Translations under genes and position numbers: made by a program
Shown here: in pieces, positions 1 to 11,023 of the stretch
Layout of the letters: each line of letters begins with the position of its first letter
How positions within the stretch are numbered: position 1 is the first letter of the stretch
Assembly (NCBI RefSeq): GCF_051106095.1
Contig: NC_135794.1
Location: 25,980,747 to 26,044,746 of the forward strand
Length of the DNA stretch: 64,000 nucleotides
Source: Pogona vitticeps
Lineage: Eukaryota > Chordata > Lepidosauria > Squamata > Agamidae
Reading direction: 5' to 3'
The notes under the pieces: model-generated
Database searches by the model: none
What the model was told of the DNA's origin: nothing
Seen by the model: the letters and a program-made list of their open reading frames with translations, nothing else

Positions 1-456
1 CTCCCGGCCACTGCCCCTCTCAACGCTTCTCTGCCAAGTCTCTCGACTCGGGCCCAGAGACACGGCCCTCTAGATGTCTGTGGACTCCAGCTTCCGTCAT
101 TCCCGTCTGTTGGCTCTGCCAGCTACGGCGGAGAGAGAGAGAGAGGAGACGGGATCAGAAGGGCCAGACGTCCCTCTCCCCGCCCCCCCATCCCTGCACT
201 GCATGGTCTGTGTGCGGTGTTGCTGGCAGGGCAGGGCCCCCATCCGTGGGGGCTGGGTGTGGGCGATGGTGTTCAGAAGTGCTTCTCTCTGGGCAGTGGT
301 CCTGAGCGCAACGGCTTCTAAGTAGGCAGGTGTCTTGGACATCAGCGCCTGTAAACATGACTAGGATTTGAGCTCTAGAAAATGCATCACTGCCGCGTAG
401 AGTCCTCCCCACCCCACCCCACCCCATCCGGACCGCTTTCCCTTTCTCCGTTCCAG
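1..456 (+). other. GRAMD2A intron (partial)
   Basis: GC-rich intron sequence. No exon-like reading frame with both splice sites was seen. It ends in a pyrimidine tract and the acceptor AG just before the first recognised exon. A short GA-rich run lies near 131-147. Confidence 0.6.
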
Positions 457-555
457 GTGGTCATTCCGGTCGTCTCTGTCCAGCTGATAAAGAAGCACAA
501 AACTGCCAGGCTGTTGCCCAACGGGCTGGCCATCACCACCAACGCCAGCCGGAAG
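457..555 (+). CDS. GRAMD2A: GRAMD2A coding exon: distal GRAM domain
   Basis: Thirty-three codons, phase 0 at both ends, beginning VVIPVVSVQLIKKHK and ending NASRK. This is the conserved second half of the GRAM domain; the segment LLPNGLAI matches a core beta strand of GRAM proteins. The acceptor is TTCCAG. The donor is GTCAGC, a non-consensus +3 to +6, but the frame joins perfectly to the next exon's YIFVSL. Confidence 0.93.
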
Positions 556-735
556 GTCAGCAGCTGCTGCCAGGCTTCCCTTGCCAACGCCTGACCCGGC
601 CCCTTTGGTTTTGCGCTGGGCCTGGGGTGGTTAAGCCCCCCCCCCGGTTCTCCTTACAAGGCCACGGGAAGGGGAGGCAGGCATGACCCCCCATGGGTGG
701 AAGAGACCCCATTGTCGTCTCCCTCTTGAGAGGTT

Positions 736-803
736 GGGCTTGGACTGCAACTCCCAGCATGCCTCAGCCTTGGCCTTCCAGACAGGGGCTGATGGGAGTC
801 GGA
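736..803. repeat. Palindromic MITE-like fragment
   Basis: Two inverted arms pair imperfectly. The left arm contains GGACTGCAACTCCCAGC. The right arm contains GCTGATGGGAGTCGGAGTCC, whose reverse complement shares the ACTCCCA core. This arm motif recurs in the hAT-type MITE at 1322-1457 and is common in reptile genomes. No clean target duplication was seen, so family assignment is tentative. Confidence 0.45.
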
Positions 804-1321
804 GTCCTAATCTCCCCCCCCCTGCCCCCGCCCCCGCTGTTGTGAGAGATTCGAATCCAGGGACACTCCCAAGAGGTATTGGTTTAAACAGTTTGGCCCT
901 GCCTTGCGTGTTTCAGAAGAATTTCCAGGCCACTTGGCTTTCAGCACCCATAAGGGGAAACCGTTCCCCCAGGCTGCCCGTCTGGGGGAGGAGGGGAGGG
1001 CAGGGACTCCGGCCAAAGCTAGCCTGGAAAGGGCGGAGGGCAGAGGACCAAGGCAGCCCCAGCCCCTTCCTCCTCCTCCTCCTCCTCCTCCTCCTCCTCG
1101 GCTTCAGGCCCGTCTTGTGCTGAGGCAGCAGGAGGGCGACGGCCATGCTCTCTTTCACCCACGTGGCCTCTTCTTGAGGTTCGCTTCAAGGTATATTTGT
1201 TCAGGTTGCTTCCCTCTGACTACGTGGCAGCTTCCCCCAAGCTGGTCCTCTCCCATAATCCCCAGCTTCAGTGGCCAGGGACGGCTGGAAGCTGGGGGAA
1301 GATGGGGGTTGTGGTCTAGCC

Positions 1322-1457
1322 CAGTGGTTCTTAACCTTTGTTACTCGGATGCTTTTGAACTGCAACTCCCAGAAACCCCAGTCAGGACAGCTGATGGTGA
1401 AGGCTTCTGGGAGTTGCAGTCCAAAACTCCTGAGTAACCCAAGGTTAAGAACCAGTG
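1322..1457. mobile_element. hAT-type MITE with 8-bp target duplication
   Basis: A 136-bp near-perfect palindrome. Terminal inverted repeats start CAGTGGTTCTTAACCT on the left and end AGGTTAAGAACCAGTG on the right, with one mismatch at the third base. The inner arms pair through CTGCAACTCCCAGAA. Both sides are flanked by the same 8 bases, GTCTAGCC (1314-1321 and 1458-1465), the length typical of hAT transposase. It has no coding capacity, so it is a non-autonomous DNA transposon moved in trans. Confidence 0.85.
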
Positions 1458-1609
1458 GTCTAGCCTATCTGGAATAGGCTGGATTAGGAAAGCTGACCAG
1501 GAGTAAAGTATTCTAGGAAGATGAGACCTTCCCCCCCACCCCCCACCCCCGGGAGGAAAAGCAGGAACCCTCCTGTGCAAAAGCCCAACGGGGGACTCCA
1601 GCTGCTCAG

Positions 1610-1790
1610 AGGCTGTGCGGTGCAGTGGTTGGGTCAGAGGGTTGGATTGGACCTGTGGAGCCCCAGGGCCGCATCCTTCCTCGGCGAGGGAGCTGGTTGG
1701 GCCAGGTGCCGTCACACTGTTTGCCCTACCTCGCTGGGAGGTCCTGAGGACAAAACGGGGAAATGGGAAGCCACTTGGGGGAGGGGCGCT
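1610..1790 (+). repeat. tRNA-derived squamate SINE body
   Basis: The region reads GTGCAGTGGTTGGGTCAGAG then GTTGGATTGGACC, matching the A-box side of tRNA-headed squamate SINEs. The downstream body GGGCCAGGTGCCGTCACAC followed by CCTACCTCGCTGGGAGG and GAGGACAAAACGGGGA matches the usual SINE order (gggccagtcact, cctacctcacagggtt, gaggataaaatgggga). It is diverged, so this is an old insertion. Exact ends are uncertain. Confidence 0.6.
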
Positions 1791-2067
1791 GAAGGGTGCA
1801 GAGGAAGGGCAGCTGTGGGTTTCCCCCAGAAGGCGACCTTCCCACCCCCTGGAGGAGACCCACGCCTCGGGGGGGGGGTCCAGTCCAAAGCAGGAAGGGG
1901 CTCGGCTCGGCTCAGGCGGACTGTGGGTACCTTTGGCCAGGGTGCTTGTTGGCCTGGCAATGCTGGCCAGGGTGGGGGGTGGGGGGCGACCCGGGTCCTT
2001 TGGCCTGCCTGCCTGTTTCGGGGGGGGGGGCCCTTGGTGAGACCCTCCTCCTGTGCTTGGCTTCCAG

Positions 2068-2139
2068 TACATCTTCGTCTCCCTGATCTCCAGAGACAGC
2101 GTCTATGACGTCCTGCGCCGGGTCTGCACCCACCTGCAG
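2068..2139 (+). CDS. GRAMD2A: GRAMD2A coding exon: end of GRAM domain
   Basis: Twenty-four codons (YIFVSLISRDSVYDVLRRVC...), phase 0 to 0. The acceptor is CTTCCAG and the donor GTATCC. The SRDSVYDVLRRVC helix is the C-terminal helix of the GRAM domain. Confidence 0.94.
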
Positions 2140-2469
2140 GTATCCCCCCAGCCCCTCCCCCCAGCTGCCACTAGGGGCCCTCGGAGCCCCGGGGAGTCAC
2201 TGGCCCCGGGTTCCCCCCGGGGCGTTATGTGGCTTCAGGTTTGGCCCAGGGTGGGGAGGGGATGTATTCCCCCTCTGGGCAGGGGAGGAAAACCTCTCTC
2301 GGGCTGCCAGAGGGAAGCGCTTGCTCGGAGGCCCCTTGGGACTCTCCCTGCACGCGCCCAGCCTCCCTCCGGTTGCCAGCCTGTGCGACTGGGGCTCCCC
2401 CTTCCCGTGGGCGTGTCCCGAGCCCAGGCCACAGCGGGGACCCCTCTGACCTCCTGCCCCGTTTCGCAG

Positions 2470-2532
2470 GTTTCCAGCAAAAAGAGCCTGAGCTTGAGGG
2501 AGCTGACCGAGGAGCCGGGTGCCGTGTCGCTG
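2470..2532 (+). CDS. GRAMD2A: GRAMD2A coding exon: Ser/Lys linker
   Basis: Twenty-one codons (VSSKKSLSLRELTEEP...), phase 0 to 0, acceptor TTTCGCAG, donor GTAAGG. It matches the SSKKSLS-type linker that follows the GRAM domain in GRAMD2A. Confidence 0.9.
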
Positions 2533-3075
2533 GTAAGGCCGGGCTTCTGCACAGAAGCTGCCCTGCCCCGGACCGTCGGTGGCTCCCCTTTGCCTGTGGG
2601 TGGGGGGTGTTGGCGAGGCGCCCCCGAGCCCCCCCCCCCCAAGCACTGGGGCAGGCCTCTTGCTGCCAAAGCCACGCTCCATCAGCACCACGGCTCATGA
2701 CGGGTCAGAGGCACCCGGGACGGTGTCCTCCGGGGAGGGCCGGAGACCGATTTTGGGGTCCAGAGGAAGAGCCCCGGTTGGGGAGGGGCCGTGGTGGGTT
2801 GAAAGGCCACAGAGAGCCAGGCTGTTCCCGGAGCCATGCTAGAAAGCGGCCTCCCTCCCTGCCCTCCTCCCTGCCTCTGTTTTGTCCTCTTGCCTCAGGA
2901 CTGCCCACCTTGGAAGCCCGCAAGGGGGGGGGGCTCTTGGCTTGAGAAGATGCTCCAGAAAAGGACGGGGGGGGGAGGCTTTTTCTGCAGCCGGCGGACA
3001 AGCTCTAACTCTCTCTCTCTCTTTCTGGTCCTCCCCCCCCCGACCCCACCAACCCCCCCCCTCCCACTGCGGCAG
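2533..3075 (+). other. GRAMD2A intron
   Basis: GC-rich intron of about 540 bp with long C runs and a CT-rich tract near the acceptor. No other feature was seen. Confidence 0.7.
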
Positions 3076-3238
3076 GAGGTCCTTGTCCCGGAGGTGAAGT
3101 GGCGGAAGGCCTGCTCTTCGGCCTCGGCCCTCTCGCTGAGCCTGCCGGAGGCCGGCTTCCAGTGCCTCCACCGAGCCTCAATCAGCAGCCTCAGCACCAA
3201 GGAGAGCTCCTGCAACTCGGAGGAGCCCCTGGTCTCAG
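3076..3238 (+). CDS. GRAMD2A: GRAMD2A coding exon: Ser-rich linker
   Basis: 163 nt, phase 0 to 1. It starts EVLVPEVKWRKAC, the conserved motif downstream of the GRAM domain, then a serine-rich, probably disordered stretch (SSASALSLSLPE, SISSLSTKESS). The acceptor is GCGGCAG. The donor GTGGGG sits in a long G run. Confidence 0.88.
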
Positions 3239-3458
3239 GTGGGGGGGGTGCGAGGGGGGGCAGGGGGGGAGGGGTCCTCTTAGGCAGAGGCGGGGGGAGG
3301 AGCTGTGGATGCCTGGGGCACATACCCCCCCCCCCCCGCCACCAGCCTGGCCATGAGGGGCTCGGGAAGGGCTCCTGGCTCCCTCTGGTGGCTGTTGCGG
3401 CCGGCCTGGGTTCTCCGCGGCTCCCTGTATCCAGGCGGGTCCCTCTCGCCTGTTCCAG

Positions 3459-3481
3459 AAAGTGCAATAAACACAGAAGAA

Positions 3482-3516
<35 letters not shown>

Positions 3517-3591
3517 AGAAGAGGAGGAGCCCGGCCCCAAGGCCCAGCTGCGGCCCTCCGACTACCAGCTGCTCAAAGTCTTCATCGTGCT
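3459..3591 (+). CDS. GRAMD2A: GRAMD2A coding exon: poly-Glu run and start of membrane helix
   Basis: 133 nt, phase 1 to 2. It encodes ESAINT followed by 18 consecutive glutamates (3476-3529, GAA/GAG codons), then PGPKAQLRPSDYQLLKVFIVL, which begins the C-terminal membrane helix. Orthologues I recall have a shorter mixed acidic stretch at this place, so the pure run is probably a triplet expansion. Confidence 0.9.
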
Positions 3592-3759
3592 GTAAGTCTG
3601 GAAGCCGGCCGTCATTGGTGCGGCCTGGGCTCTCGGGGCCCCTTGGTTGCTGACGCCCGTGCTGCGGCCGCTGGCTGGGCCCTCACGCGAGGCCTGTTTC
3701 TCTCTCTCTCTCTGCCCCCCTCCTCCTCCTCCTCCTCTTCCTCCTCCTCCTCCTCTCAG

Positions 3760-3867
3760 GATCTGCCTCCTGGTGCTCTCCTCCTCCTACCTGGCCTTCC
3801 GGATCTTCCGCCTGGAGCAGCAGCTCTGCTCTCTGAACCGGGACTATCTCTCCCGCGTCCCCCAGAG
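3760..3867 (+). CDS. GRAMD2A: GRAMD2A coding exon: C-terminal ER membrane helix
   Basis: 108 nt, phase 2 to 2. It encodes ICLLVLSSSYLAFRI, the hydrophobic helix, then FRLEQQLCSLNRDYL and a short polar tail. In this family the helix anchors the protein in the ER. The acceptor lies directly after a CTC triplet tract (about 3717-3757), which serves as the pyrimidine tract. Donor GTGAGG. Confidence 0.93.
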
Positions 3868-4157
3868 GTGAGGCGCCCCCTGCAGGAGCCGCGGAGGGCG
3901 GTTGGGGGCAGGATGGCATTTTAGACCCCTCCCACTTTATTTTAACGCCCACAGATTGGTGGTGAGGCTGGTGTTTTAGGTCCACGTGGACCCCTGGAAG
4001 CGGCCACCCGCCACTCTTTCCAGGATTAACACTCTGCCAGTCGGGTTTCCTCAGGGCCTGGGGGCGCAATGCCCCCCCCCCCCCGGGCTTTCCTCTCCTC
4101 TCCTCATCACACTGCCTGCCCCCCCAATCAACTCAGCCTCTTTCTCTTTGTCCACAG

Positions 4158-4161
4158 GTGA
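4158..4161 (+). CDS. GRAMD2A: GRAMD2A last coding bases and stop
   Basis: After acceptor TCCACAG the exon begins with G, which completes the Arg codon AG|G, and then reads TGA. Only one coding base and the stop codon lie in this terminal exon. The rest is 3'UTR. The C-terminal Arg before the stop agrees with mammalian GRAMD2A as remembered. Confidence 0.85.
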
Positions 4162-5200
4162 CCGTTGGGGCCCCACCCCACCCCCAAAAGAGTTCAGGGC
4201 AAAGAGGGCGCCCCTTCCAGTTTCCACGTTCTCCTCAAGACAGGACCACGGATCCCCTCCCGCGGACCCGGACACCTTCCGGGACCAAACGCTCTTTGCT
4301 TCCGAGGCAGACGCCACAGAGGGCTTCCTGGTGGCTCTTGGAGCAGTTCCCCCAGGCGGCCGGGGCACGCGCAGCCCACCACGAGGAGGCTCGGGCCCCC
4401 GCCACGCTGTCCTGCTGCTGGTGGCTCCTATGTCCTTCTCCTCAGCCTCCGAGGGCGCGGTGGTGCCCGTTGTCCCCCCTGGAATGCGGCAGAACGTGGG
4501 AGCAGGCTTCTTCTGCCCGGGGTGGCCCCCCTCCGTGTCTTCCTGGGGCCCTCCATCCAAAGAGGGCGGCGACTGTTACTACAGACGGACCGGACGGTGG
4601 CTGGCCTCTGGCCTTCCCTCCTCTGGGCCTGCTTGTCCGTGGACGAGGAGCAGGAAAGCGCCCTGAAGCCGGGCAGGGTGGAATGGCCGCGTGGGCGGCT
4701 GGATGTCTTCTTACAAAATTGAAGGGGCTGGACTTGAGGGGGGGGGGCTGCTCCTTGAAGCACTTTATGGGGGTCTCCCCAGACGACCCGGAAGGGCCCG
4801 CCAGACGGGCCGATCCCGGGTGAGGCCGGCGAGGGCCATGACAGCCTTTAGGGTAGGGTCCCTTCTGCTCTGGGGAGGCACCAGCCCTCTTGGGTGAAAG
4901 AAGGGGAGACACGGACAGGGAGGGGGGGCGGCTGGACCAGGACCCTCCAGTCCAGCCAGAGGGGGAGCCGGACCTGCAGGGCCAGAGTGTCGGCTGCCAC
5001 TGGGGAGAGGGGGAGGAGGGCTGCGCTTGAGCGGGGGGGGGCGTCTTCTACCCGCACGGGGCAGTGGTCCTGTAGCCATGGCCCTTTGGGGGTGGAACCT
5101 GCGCCCCCCCCCCTTCCAGAGCCCCCAGCCAGCCGTACCCCTGACCCTGCAGGGCCCACAAGTTCTTCTCTCTTTTTTTCTCATTCTAAAAGATGGAGAG

Positions 5201-5410
<210 letters not shown>

Positions 5411-5654
5411 GGGTGAGGGTTTTCGACAAAAGGAGGATGGCAGGCAGGGGTGCCCCATTTCCCCCCTGGCCTTGCCCCTAAAATGCCACGGGCGGGCTGT
5501 GCAAGTGTACCTCACCGTCTTGCTGGCGAGGGAGTGAAGGGCCTCGGAGGGAGAGAGCAGAGTTTGGGGAAGATCTTTTCTTCTGATGGCAGCTCAGCCT
5601 GGCCAGTGGCAGGGCGGATAGTTTCTCAAGGTTGCTGGTTTGCCACCCCCCGTC

Positions 5655-5715
5655 CGGCCACTTTGCCAGGGCAGCCCCCAGTGAGTGCTGATGGGAATTG
5701 TAGTCAAGGAGCATG
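5655..5715 (+). repeat. Half-copy of ACTCCCA-type interspersed repeat
   Basis: GCCACTTTGCCAGGGCAGCC followed by GTGCTGATGGGAATTGTAGTC resembles one arm of the dispersed palindromic repeat seen at 736-803. It is degenerate and its ends are not defined. Confidence 0.35.
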
Positions 5716-6180
5716 AGCAGAGGCTGTTGCCCCTGTTCACCACTCTCCTCTGGACAAGTGGGGCCAAAGTAGGGCCCCCTCGGACCAGCTGGGGCTCTTG
5801 GCCAGTCTGGCTGAGCTCAGAAAAAACGGCCATCCCACTGGGAGGAGCGCACGCACGCACGCACACCCTGAGCCTCCGGTGCCCTTGGCTGCTGGACAGC
5901 TGGTGGGCCCTCTTTCTTAGCAATAATGTCTCAGGTGTTCCACGGACTGCTCGCCACCAGGTGTTGCAGGAGGGTTGTCATGCAACCTTTGTGTGGATGT
6001 TGTTTGGTTGCGGTAGGAGAGAAAAGTCCTTCTGCTGACGTGGGGCCCATCGTCTTGGCTGCCGGGTGGGGGGGGCCCTTCGGCAGACAGTGCCCAGTGG
6101 CGGGGGGGGCGTGCCAACAGGATGAAGTGCGGGGGGGGGGACAGGTGGAGCTCGGATGTGCCAAGGCCAAACTGAGTAGT

Positions 6181-6186
6181 AATAAA
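6181..6186 (+). terminator. Polyadenylation signal AATAAA (GRAMD2A)
   Basis: A canonical AATAAA followed about 20 bases later by the U/GU-rich CTTTGCTGTGTTTACTTTC. This is the first canonical signal that I noticed downstream of the GRAMD2A stop. Confidence 0.65.
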
Positions 6187-6429
6187 GCCAAGTGGGCGCT
6201 TTGCTGTGTTTACTTTCAGCACGACTGATCAAAAAAATTGCATTTCAAAGCCGGCCAGTTTGCGCTCCTGGGCAGCGAGCGAGCTGGAGGCCCTGCCGGT
6301 GGGCTGGAACCTCCCGGCCCAAAACACAGCTGAGCTGTGGATTCAGGGGCTGCCCTCTGGCCGATGGATGGGGCTCTTCCTGCTCCGAGCAGGCGGGAGC
6401 CGTGCTGACCTCCCGGGGGGGGGACTCGG

Positions 6430-6495
6430 AGAACCCATGTGAGGTGCTTTGAGAAAGCCTGGAGAAGCGCTTTATAAATACAAAGTATTATCATC
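6430..6495 (+). repeat. Interspersed-repeat 3' end-like fragment
   Basis: The string GAGGTGCTTTGAGAAAGCC, then AAGCGCTTTATAAATACAAA and GTATTATCATC, resembles the 3' tails of reptilian short interspersed repeats (crossing into a TATTATTA-type tail). The family could not be named. Confidence 0.35.
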
Positions 6496-7689
6496 CGTGG
6501 TGGCTTCACGTACGTTTTTGGTTTGTCGAGACAAGTGTGTCCCGTTTCCTGGCTCCCTCCCTCCAGAGACCCCGCGCTCGTTGGCCAAGGGCAGGGCAGA
6601 GACGCCCTCGGGGTCTCTTGGGGTGCGCTCAGTGCCAGGGCTTGCGACGTTAAATGGGGCTGCTTCGTGTGTGCAAAGGGTTCCTGACTCGGCCCCTGGC
6701 CAGAAGAGGGTTGGGCCTGCTAAGAAGTTCTGAAGCCCAGCCTCCCCCCCCCCAGCATCCATCCCGAAGACAGCTGTGTGTGTGCGCGCGCAGGGGGGGT
6801 CAGCGGAGGCAAGGGGGGGCTGGGCCTTCTGGGACAGCCACCCTGGGAGGCTCTTCTCAAGAAGGAACCCTGTCCTCGCTGGGTGTTCCTCCTCCCCCCC
6901 CCCCCACAGTCACCCATCAATATTGCACGTGAGCACACACAAGGCTGTGCTGCTGGCGTGTGATTGTTTGTGCACAACGGTTGGGGCTGCCTGGATAGCC
7001 AGCGGTTGGAGGGACCCCAGGGCTTGGCACTTCCACGGCAGAGAAGCCCCTGGGGGGGGGGGGAACGAGTGAACCTCGGAGCCAGGTGTCCTCCTGGGGG
7101 GGGCCCTCTTGCGGCCACCCCTTCCCTCTGACTTGGGCTTCCCCCCTGGGTGGGGACAGAGGACGGCCGGGCCCTGTGGAGTCCGGCCCGCGAGCCCGAG
7201 GCCAAGCAGCTGCCAGGCAGGGGCGCGCACAGCCGGTGTGGCCGGGGGTGGTGGGGCCCGCAGGTGGCGGTGGCGCTTCCCCCAAGCCACGCTCGCTTGC
7301 TTGCTCTACCCCAGCCCCAGCCCCAGCCCCCTGACCTGTGGTAGTTCTCTCACGAGTGAGTGATGGGGGGGGGGGGTTGCTGTGAGTGGCCCCAATCCCG
7401 GCCCCTGGGGTTTGGGCATCGAAGGAGCCAGGAAAAGGCTTTCCGGTTTTTCCCACCAAGTTGGAAGCCTCTCTGAGGCTTCCTTTGCCTTCTCATCCTC
7501 CCCCCCCCCCCGTCACCCCAGCTCCTGCATTTCTACGCTGATGGCATCTGTTCTCGGAGGAGGGGGGGCTGCCTGGGTGAGGGGGGGAAGCTTTGGAGGC
7601 CCCCCGCTGTGTTTGCCCCCCTTCTCCTTGCCCTCCCCAGCGCAACTCTGGAGGGGCATCCCCCTGTTGTGTGTCAGGACTGGCGGGGG

Positions 7690-7963
<274 letters not shown>

Positions 7964-10029
7964 TGCCAGCAGGCCAGTCACCGTCTCTTCTGCAGGCGCT
8001 CAGCCCTTGGAGGCGTCCGAAGAAGGGGATGGCAGCCCAGAAGCGGGCTTTCCGGTGCCCCAAGAGCTGCTTGGGCAGGAGCTGAGCACCTGAAGGCACA
8101 CACCCACCCCCCGGTGCCTCTGATGCCCGCCGGAGGGCAGCCGAGTCCTCCCCGAGCGCGGGCATGCCTGGTGGGGCCTCAGGGCAGCCTCGGCATCTTT
8201 CCCAAGCGGCGGCCGCCCCAGCCGTTGCTCCTTCTCTTTGCTTCTCCTGCACTTGGTTGATCTGAACTGGTCTGAAACGTGTCTGTCAGCAGAGGAGAAG
8301 CAACCGCCCACAGACCTGGGGAAGCAGCGGAAGAGGGGCCCCCCCCCTTCCCAGGGACTGTTCTGGCCGAGTGGGAGTAGCCGACACCTTCGAAGGGGCG
8401 AGCTGGACCCTTCAGAGGCGACCCTCCTGGCGAGGATTAGAAGGGAGGGCAGCGCCAGCCTGCCGAGGGCTCTGAGCCCACAAGCTGTGTTCAGAGAGTT
8501 CAGGCCCAAAGGTGGTCGTCCCTCCGTGGTTCCCGAGCACGCCTCCCCGTGGCTCTCGCCCTTTGTGGTGGGCCTCCCAGCCCCACTCGGTGGCACTCCT
8601 TCTGGGGTACTAAAGGGTCAGCAGGGACCCACGTTTCGCGCCGCTCCCGCTTGGCCGCCTTGCTGGCCTTTTCACTGCCTTCAAGGTCCACCTGCTGCCT
8701 CTTCACCCTCTTCTTCCTGCCAGTGTAACTCCCTGCTCATCAGGTGCCCTTGATCTAACAGCAGCCTCCCAGAAACCCTGGCCCAGGGAAGCCCCTTCAA
8801 GTCAGAACAAGGTAAACAAATCTCACCCTCAGCTGCTGCTGTTGCTGCTGCGCGAAAGGTGGTCCTCGGAGCCTGGCCAGCGTCTTCTCCTTGGGGCTTC
8901 GTCCAGCTGCACCCAGGAAGTGGCCGGCCGGAGACTCGCCTACAACCACCATCCCCCCACCCCATGCTAGAATCCAGCAGGTTTTTCTTGCAGTGCAAGT
9001 GTGTGGGAAGTGTTTGAGGCGGTCACAACCACAATGCAAGGATTACGAGTATTTGCTTACTGGGCTTCAACACTCCATCTAAAAACCTAGATTAGGCCAT
9101 GGGCTAAGAAAGCAATTCTCTCTCCCTCTCTCACTTCCTGGACAGAAGTCCTTCCAAGCCTGTTTGCCTGACGGCCCCCACAGGGCAGATGGGGGCTGTG
9201 GGGAGTCTGGAAAACCTACAGGAGCACATTTGCTAGCCTGTCACCTGAAGTCTTGCTGGATTTTGGCTTTCACCCAGGCTGGATGCAAAACATGTCCTTA
9301 AGGCGCCTGGGGAGCAAACCCAGGGCTGGTCTTTAATCCTCCCAGTGGGGCTTGGGGCCTCCAGGCCTCTACCTGGAGAGGAGCACCGGGCTGCCTGGAA
9401 TGAAGGGATCTAAGTGGGAATTTGGGGTGGGGTGGGGCTGACAGTCAACCTCCAGGCCAGACAAGGAAAGCAACCTGCTGGGAACCTTGGAAACCCTCAG
9501 GAGGAGGGGTGGCGCAAGCCTCTCTCTCAGTCTGTGTGGGTCGAACCCTCTCGGGAGAAGGAGGGAAGATCAGTGCCAGAAGGGTTTTCGGCAGCTTGCT
9601 AAAATATGTAGGAGGAGACCCAAGGGAGAAGCAGATGTGCAGAACCCTGCAGGCTTGGGTGTCCCTGCAAACCTTTCTGAAGGCTTCCCTGCCTTGTTCT
9701 GTCTTATAACATGAATTCCCAGACTCTCTGCTCATTGCTTTCCCCGGGACATCATTTGAACTTTGTGCTACAGCATCGCAAGGGTTCGGAGAGAGGGGCA
9801 ACATAGGGTGCCCCCTCTTGCCTTTGGTGGGGAGGTGAAGGCAGGCCACGGAGAACTGCCCCTGTTGGGGGCCACTTGCCGCCTACCCCAGTGTGGCTGG
9901 GACCGCTCAGGACTCTGTGCAAGCTCAGAGGGCCTGCAGAGCGAGCCTCTCCCAGCAACAGCACCTTGCCCTTCCCTCTTCCGGCCTGCAAGGAAGCAGC
10001 AAGCCACCCCTTTTGAATTGAAATTTCCT

Positions 10030-10035
10030 TTTATT
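10030..10035 (-). terminator. Polyadenylation signal AATAAA (SENP8)
   Basis: The plus strand reads TTTATT inside CCTTTTATTTG, giving AATAAA on the minus strand about 990 bases after the SENP8 stop. Assignment to SENP8 is by position. Confidence 0.55.
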
Positions 10036-11023
10036 TGTTGGGTTGAAGGTTCTCCAAACAGAACAAAGAGCAAACAGACCACGCTCTCTTCTCGGGGCAC
10101 CCGAGAAGATGATTCAAGCTCTCCTGGCCCAATAATGTCATCACAGGCCAGAAGAACTTGTGACTTCAAGGCAGACGGCTGCCTTCCTGGCACAGCTTCT
10201 GGCAACAGGGGCGCCAAAGGCAGGAGGAGAGCCTTCCGGAGGTGAAGGAACAAGGACCGAGGTGGGGAGCCAACGGGAAAAAGAAGCTGGATTCGGCCTT
10301 GTGGGCCACGCCCCTCTCACAGCAAGGCCACCCACTGGGGGGGGGTGTTCCTCCAGAACCTGGAGCTTGCTTGGCAGGAGGAGGAGGAGGAGGTGGCCAG
10401 GCGATAAGACCACAGAGCGAAAAGCAGGAGGTGCTCCCTCTTTTTTGGAAAAGGGAACGGTGCAGGAGCCTCTCAGGGGAGCTTCCGGAGAGGGGAGGAT
10501 GTGGAGGATTCCCCCCCTCCCACTTGCTCTTGCCTTCTGGGGCAAAAAGGTGGGCCCGCCCTAGGGAAGCTTAACGGGACAGGCCGCCCTGTTCCGACCA
10601 CCCCTTCTTTCAGAGAAGAAGGCAAAGGCTTCCCTTTCCCCCTCAAGCGTGAGGAGACCCTCACACTCCTCCTGCAGCAGAAAGGTCCCCTGGCCTCCCT
10701 TCCCGAGGGCAGGACGTGGCTTTGGAAGCCGCCGCAGAAGCCTCAAGAGACCATCAGCAAAAGGTCCCGCACGGCCGACATGGCTAAAGCCTCGTGACAG
10801 ACAGATGGATGCCGAGCTCTGCACGTGGTGGAAAATGCTGCCGGTGTGGTTGGGAAAGGGGGGGGGCAAGAGGCCCACCTGCCAAGACCTTTGGGAAGCC
10901 ACCTGGCCCTTTTCTCAGGCGCAGGCTCTGTTCCAGTTCACAGCAGAGGAGGAGGAGGCAAAAGCAGAAGGCTCCCCCCCCTGCCTGCCTCCCCCCCCGT
11001 CCCCGCAAGCTGAGGGTAGCCCC

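Larger units (their letters stand above)
556..2067 (+). other. GRAMD2A intron with SINE and MITE insertions
   Basis: A GC-rich intron of about 1.5 kb. It holds a palindromic fragment near 736-803, a CTC triplet run near 1068-1099, a complete hAT-type MITE at 1322-1457 and a tRNA-derived SINE body near 1610-1790. Several runs of eight or more C or G occur. No further exon was recognised. Confidence 0.7.
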
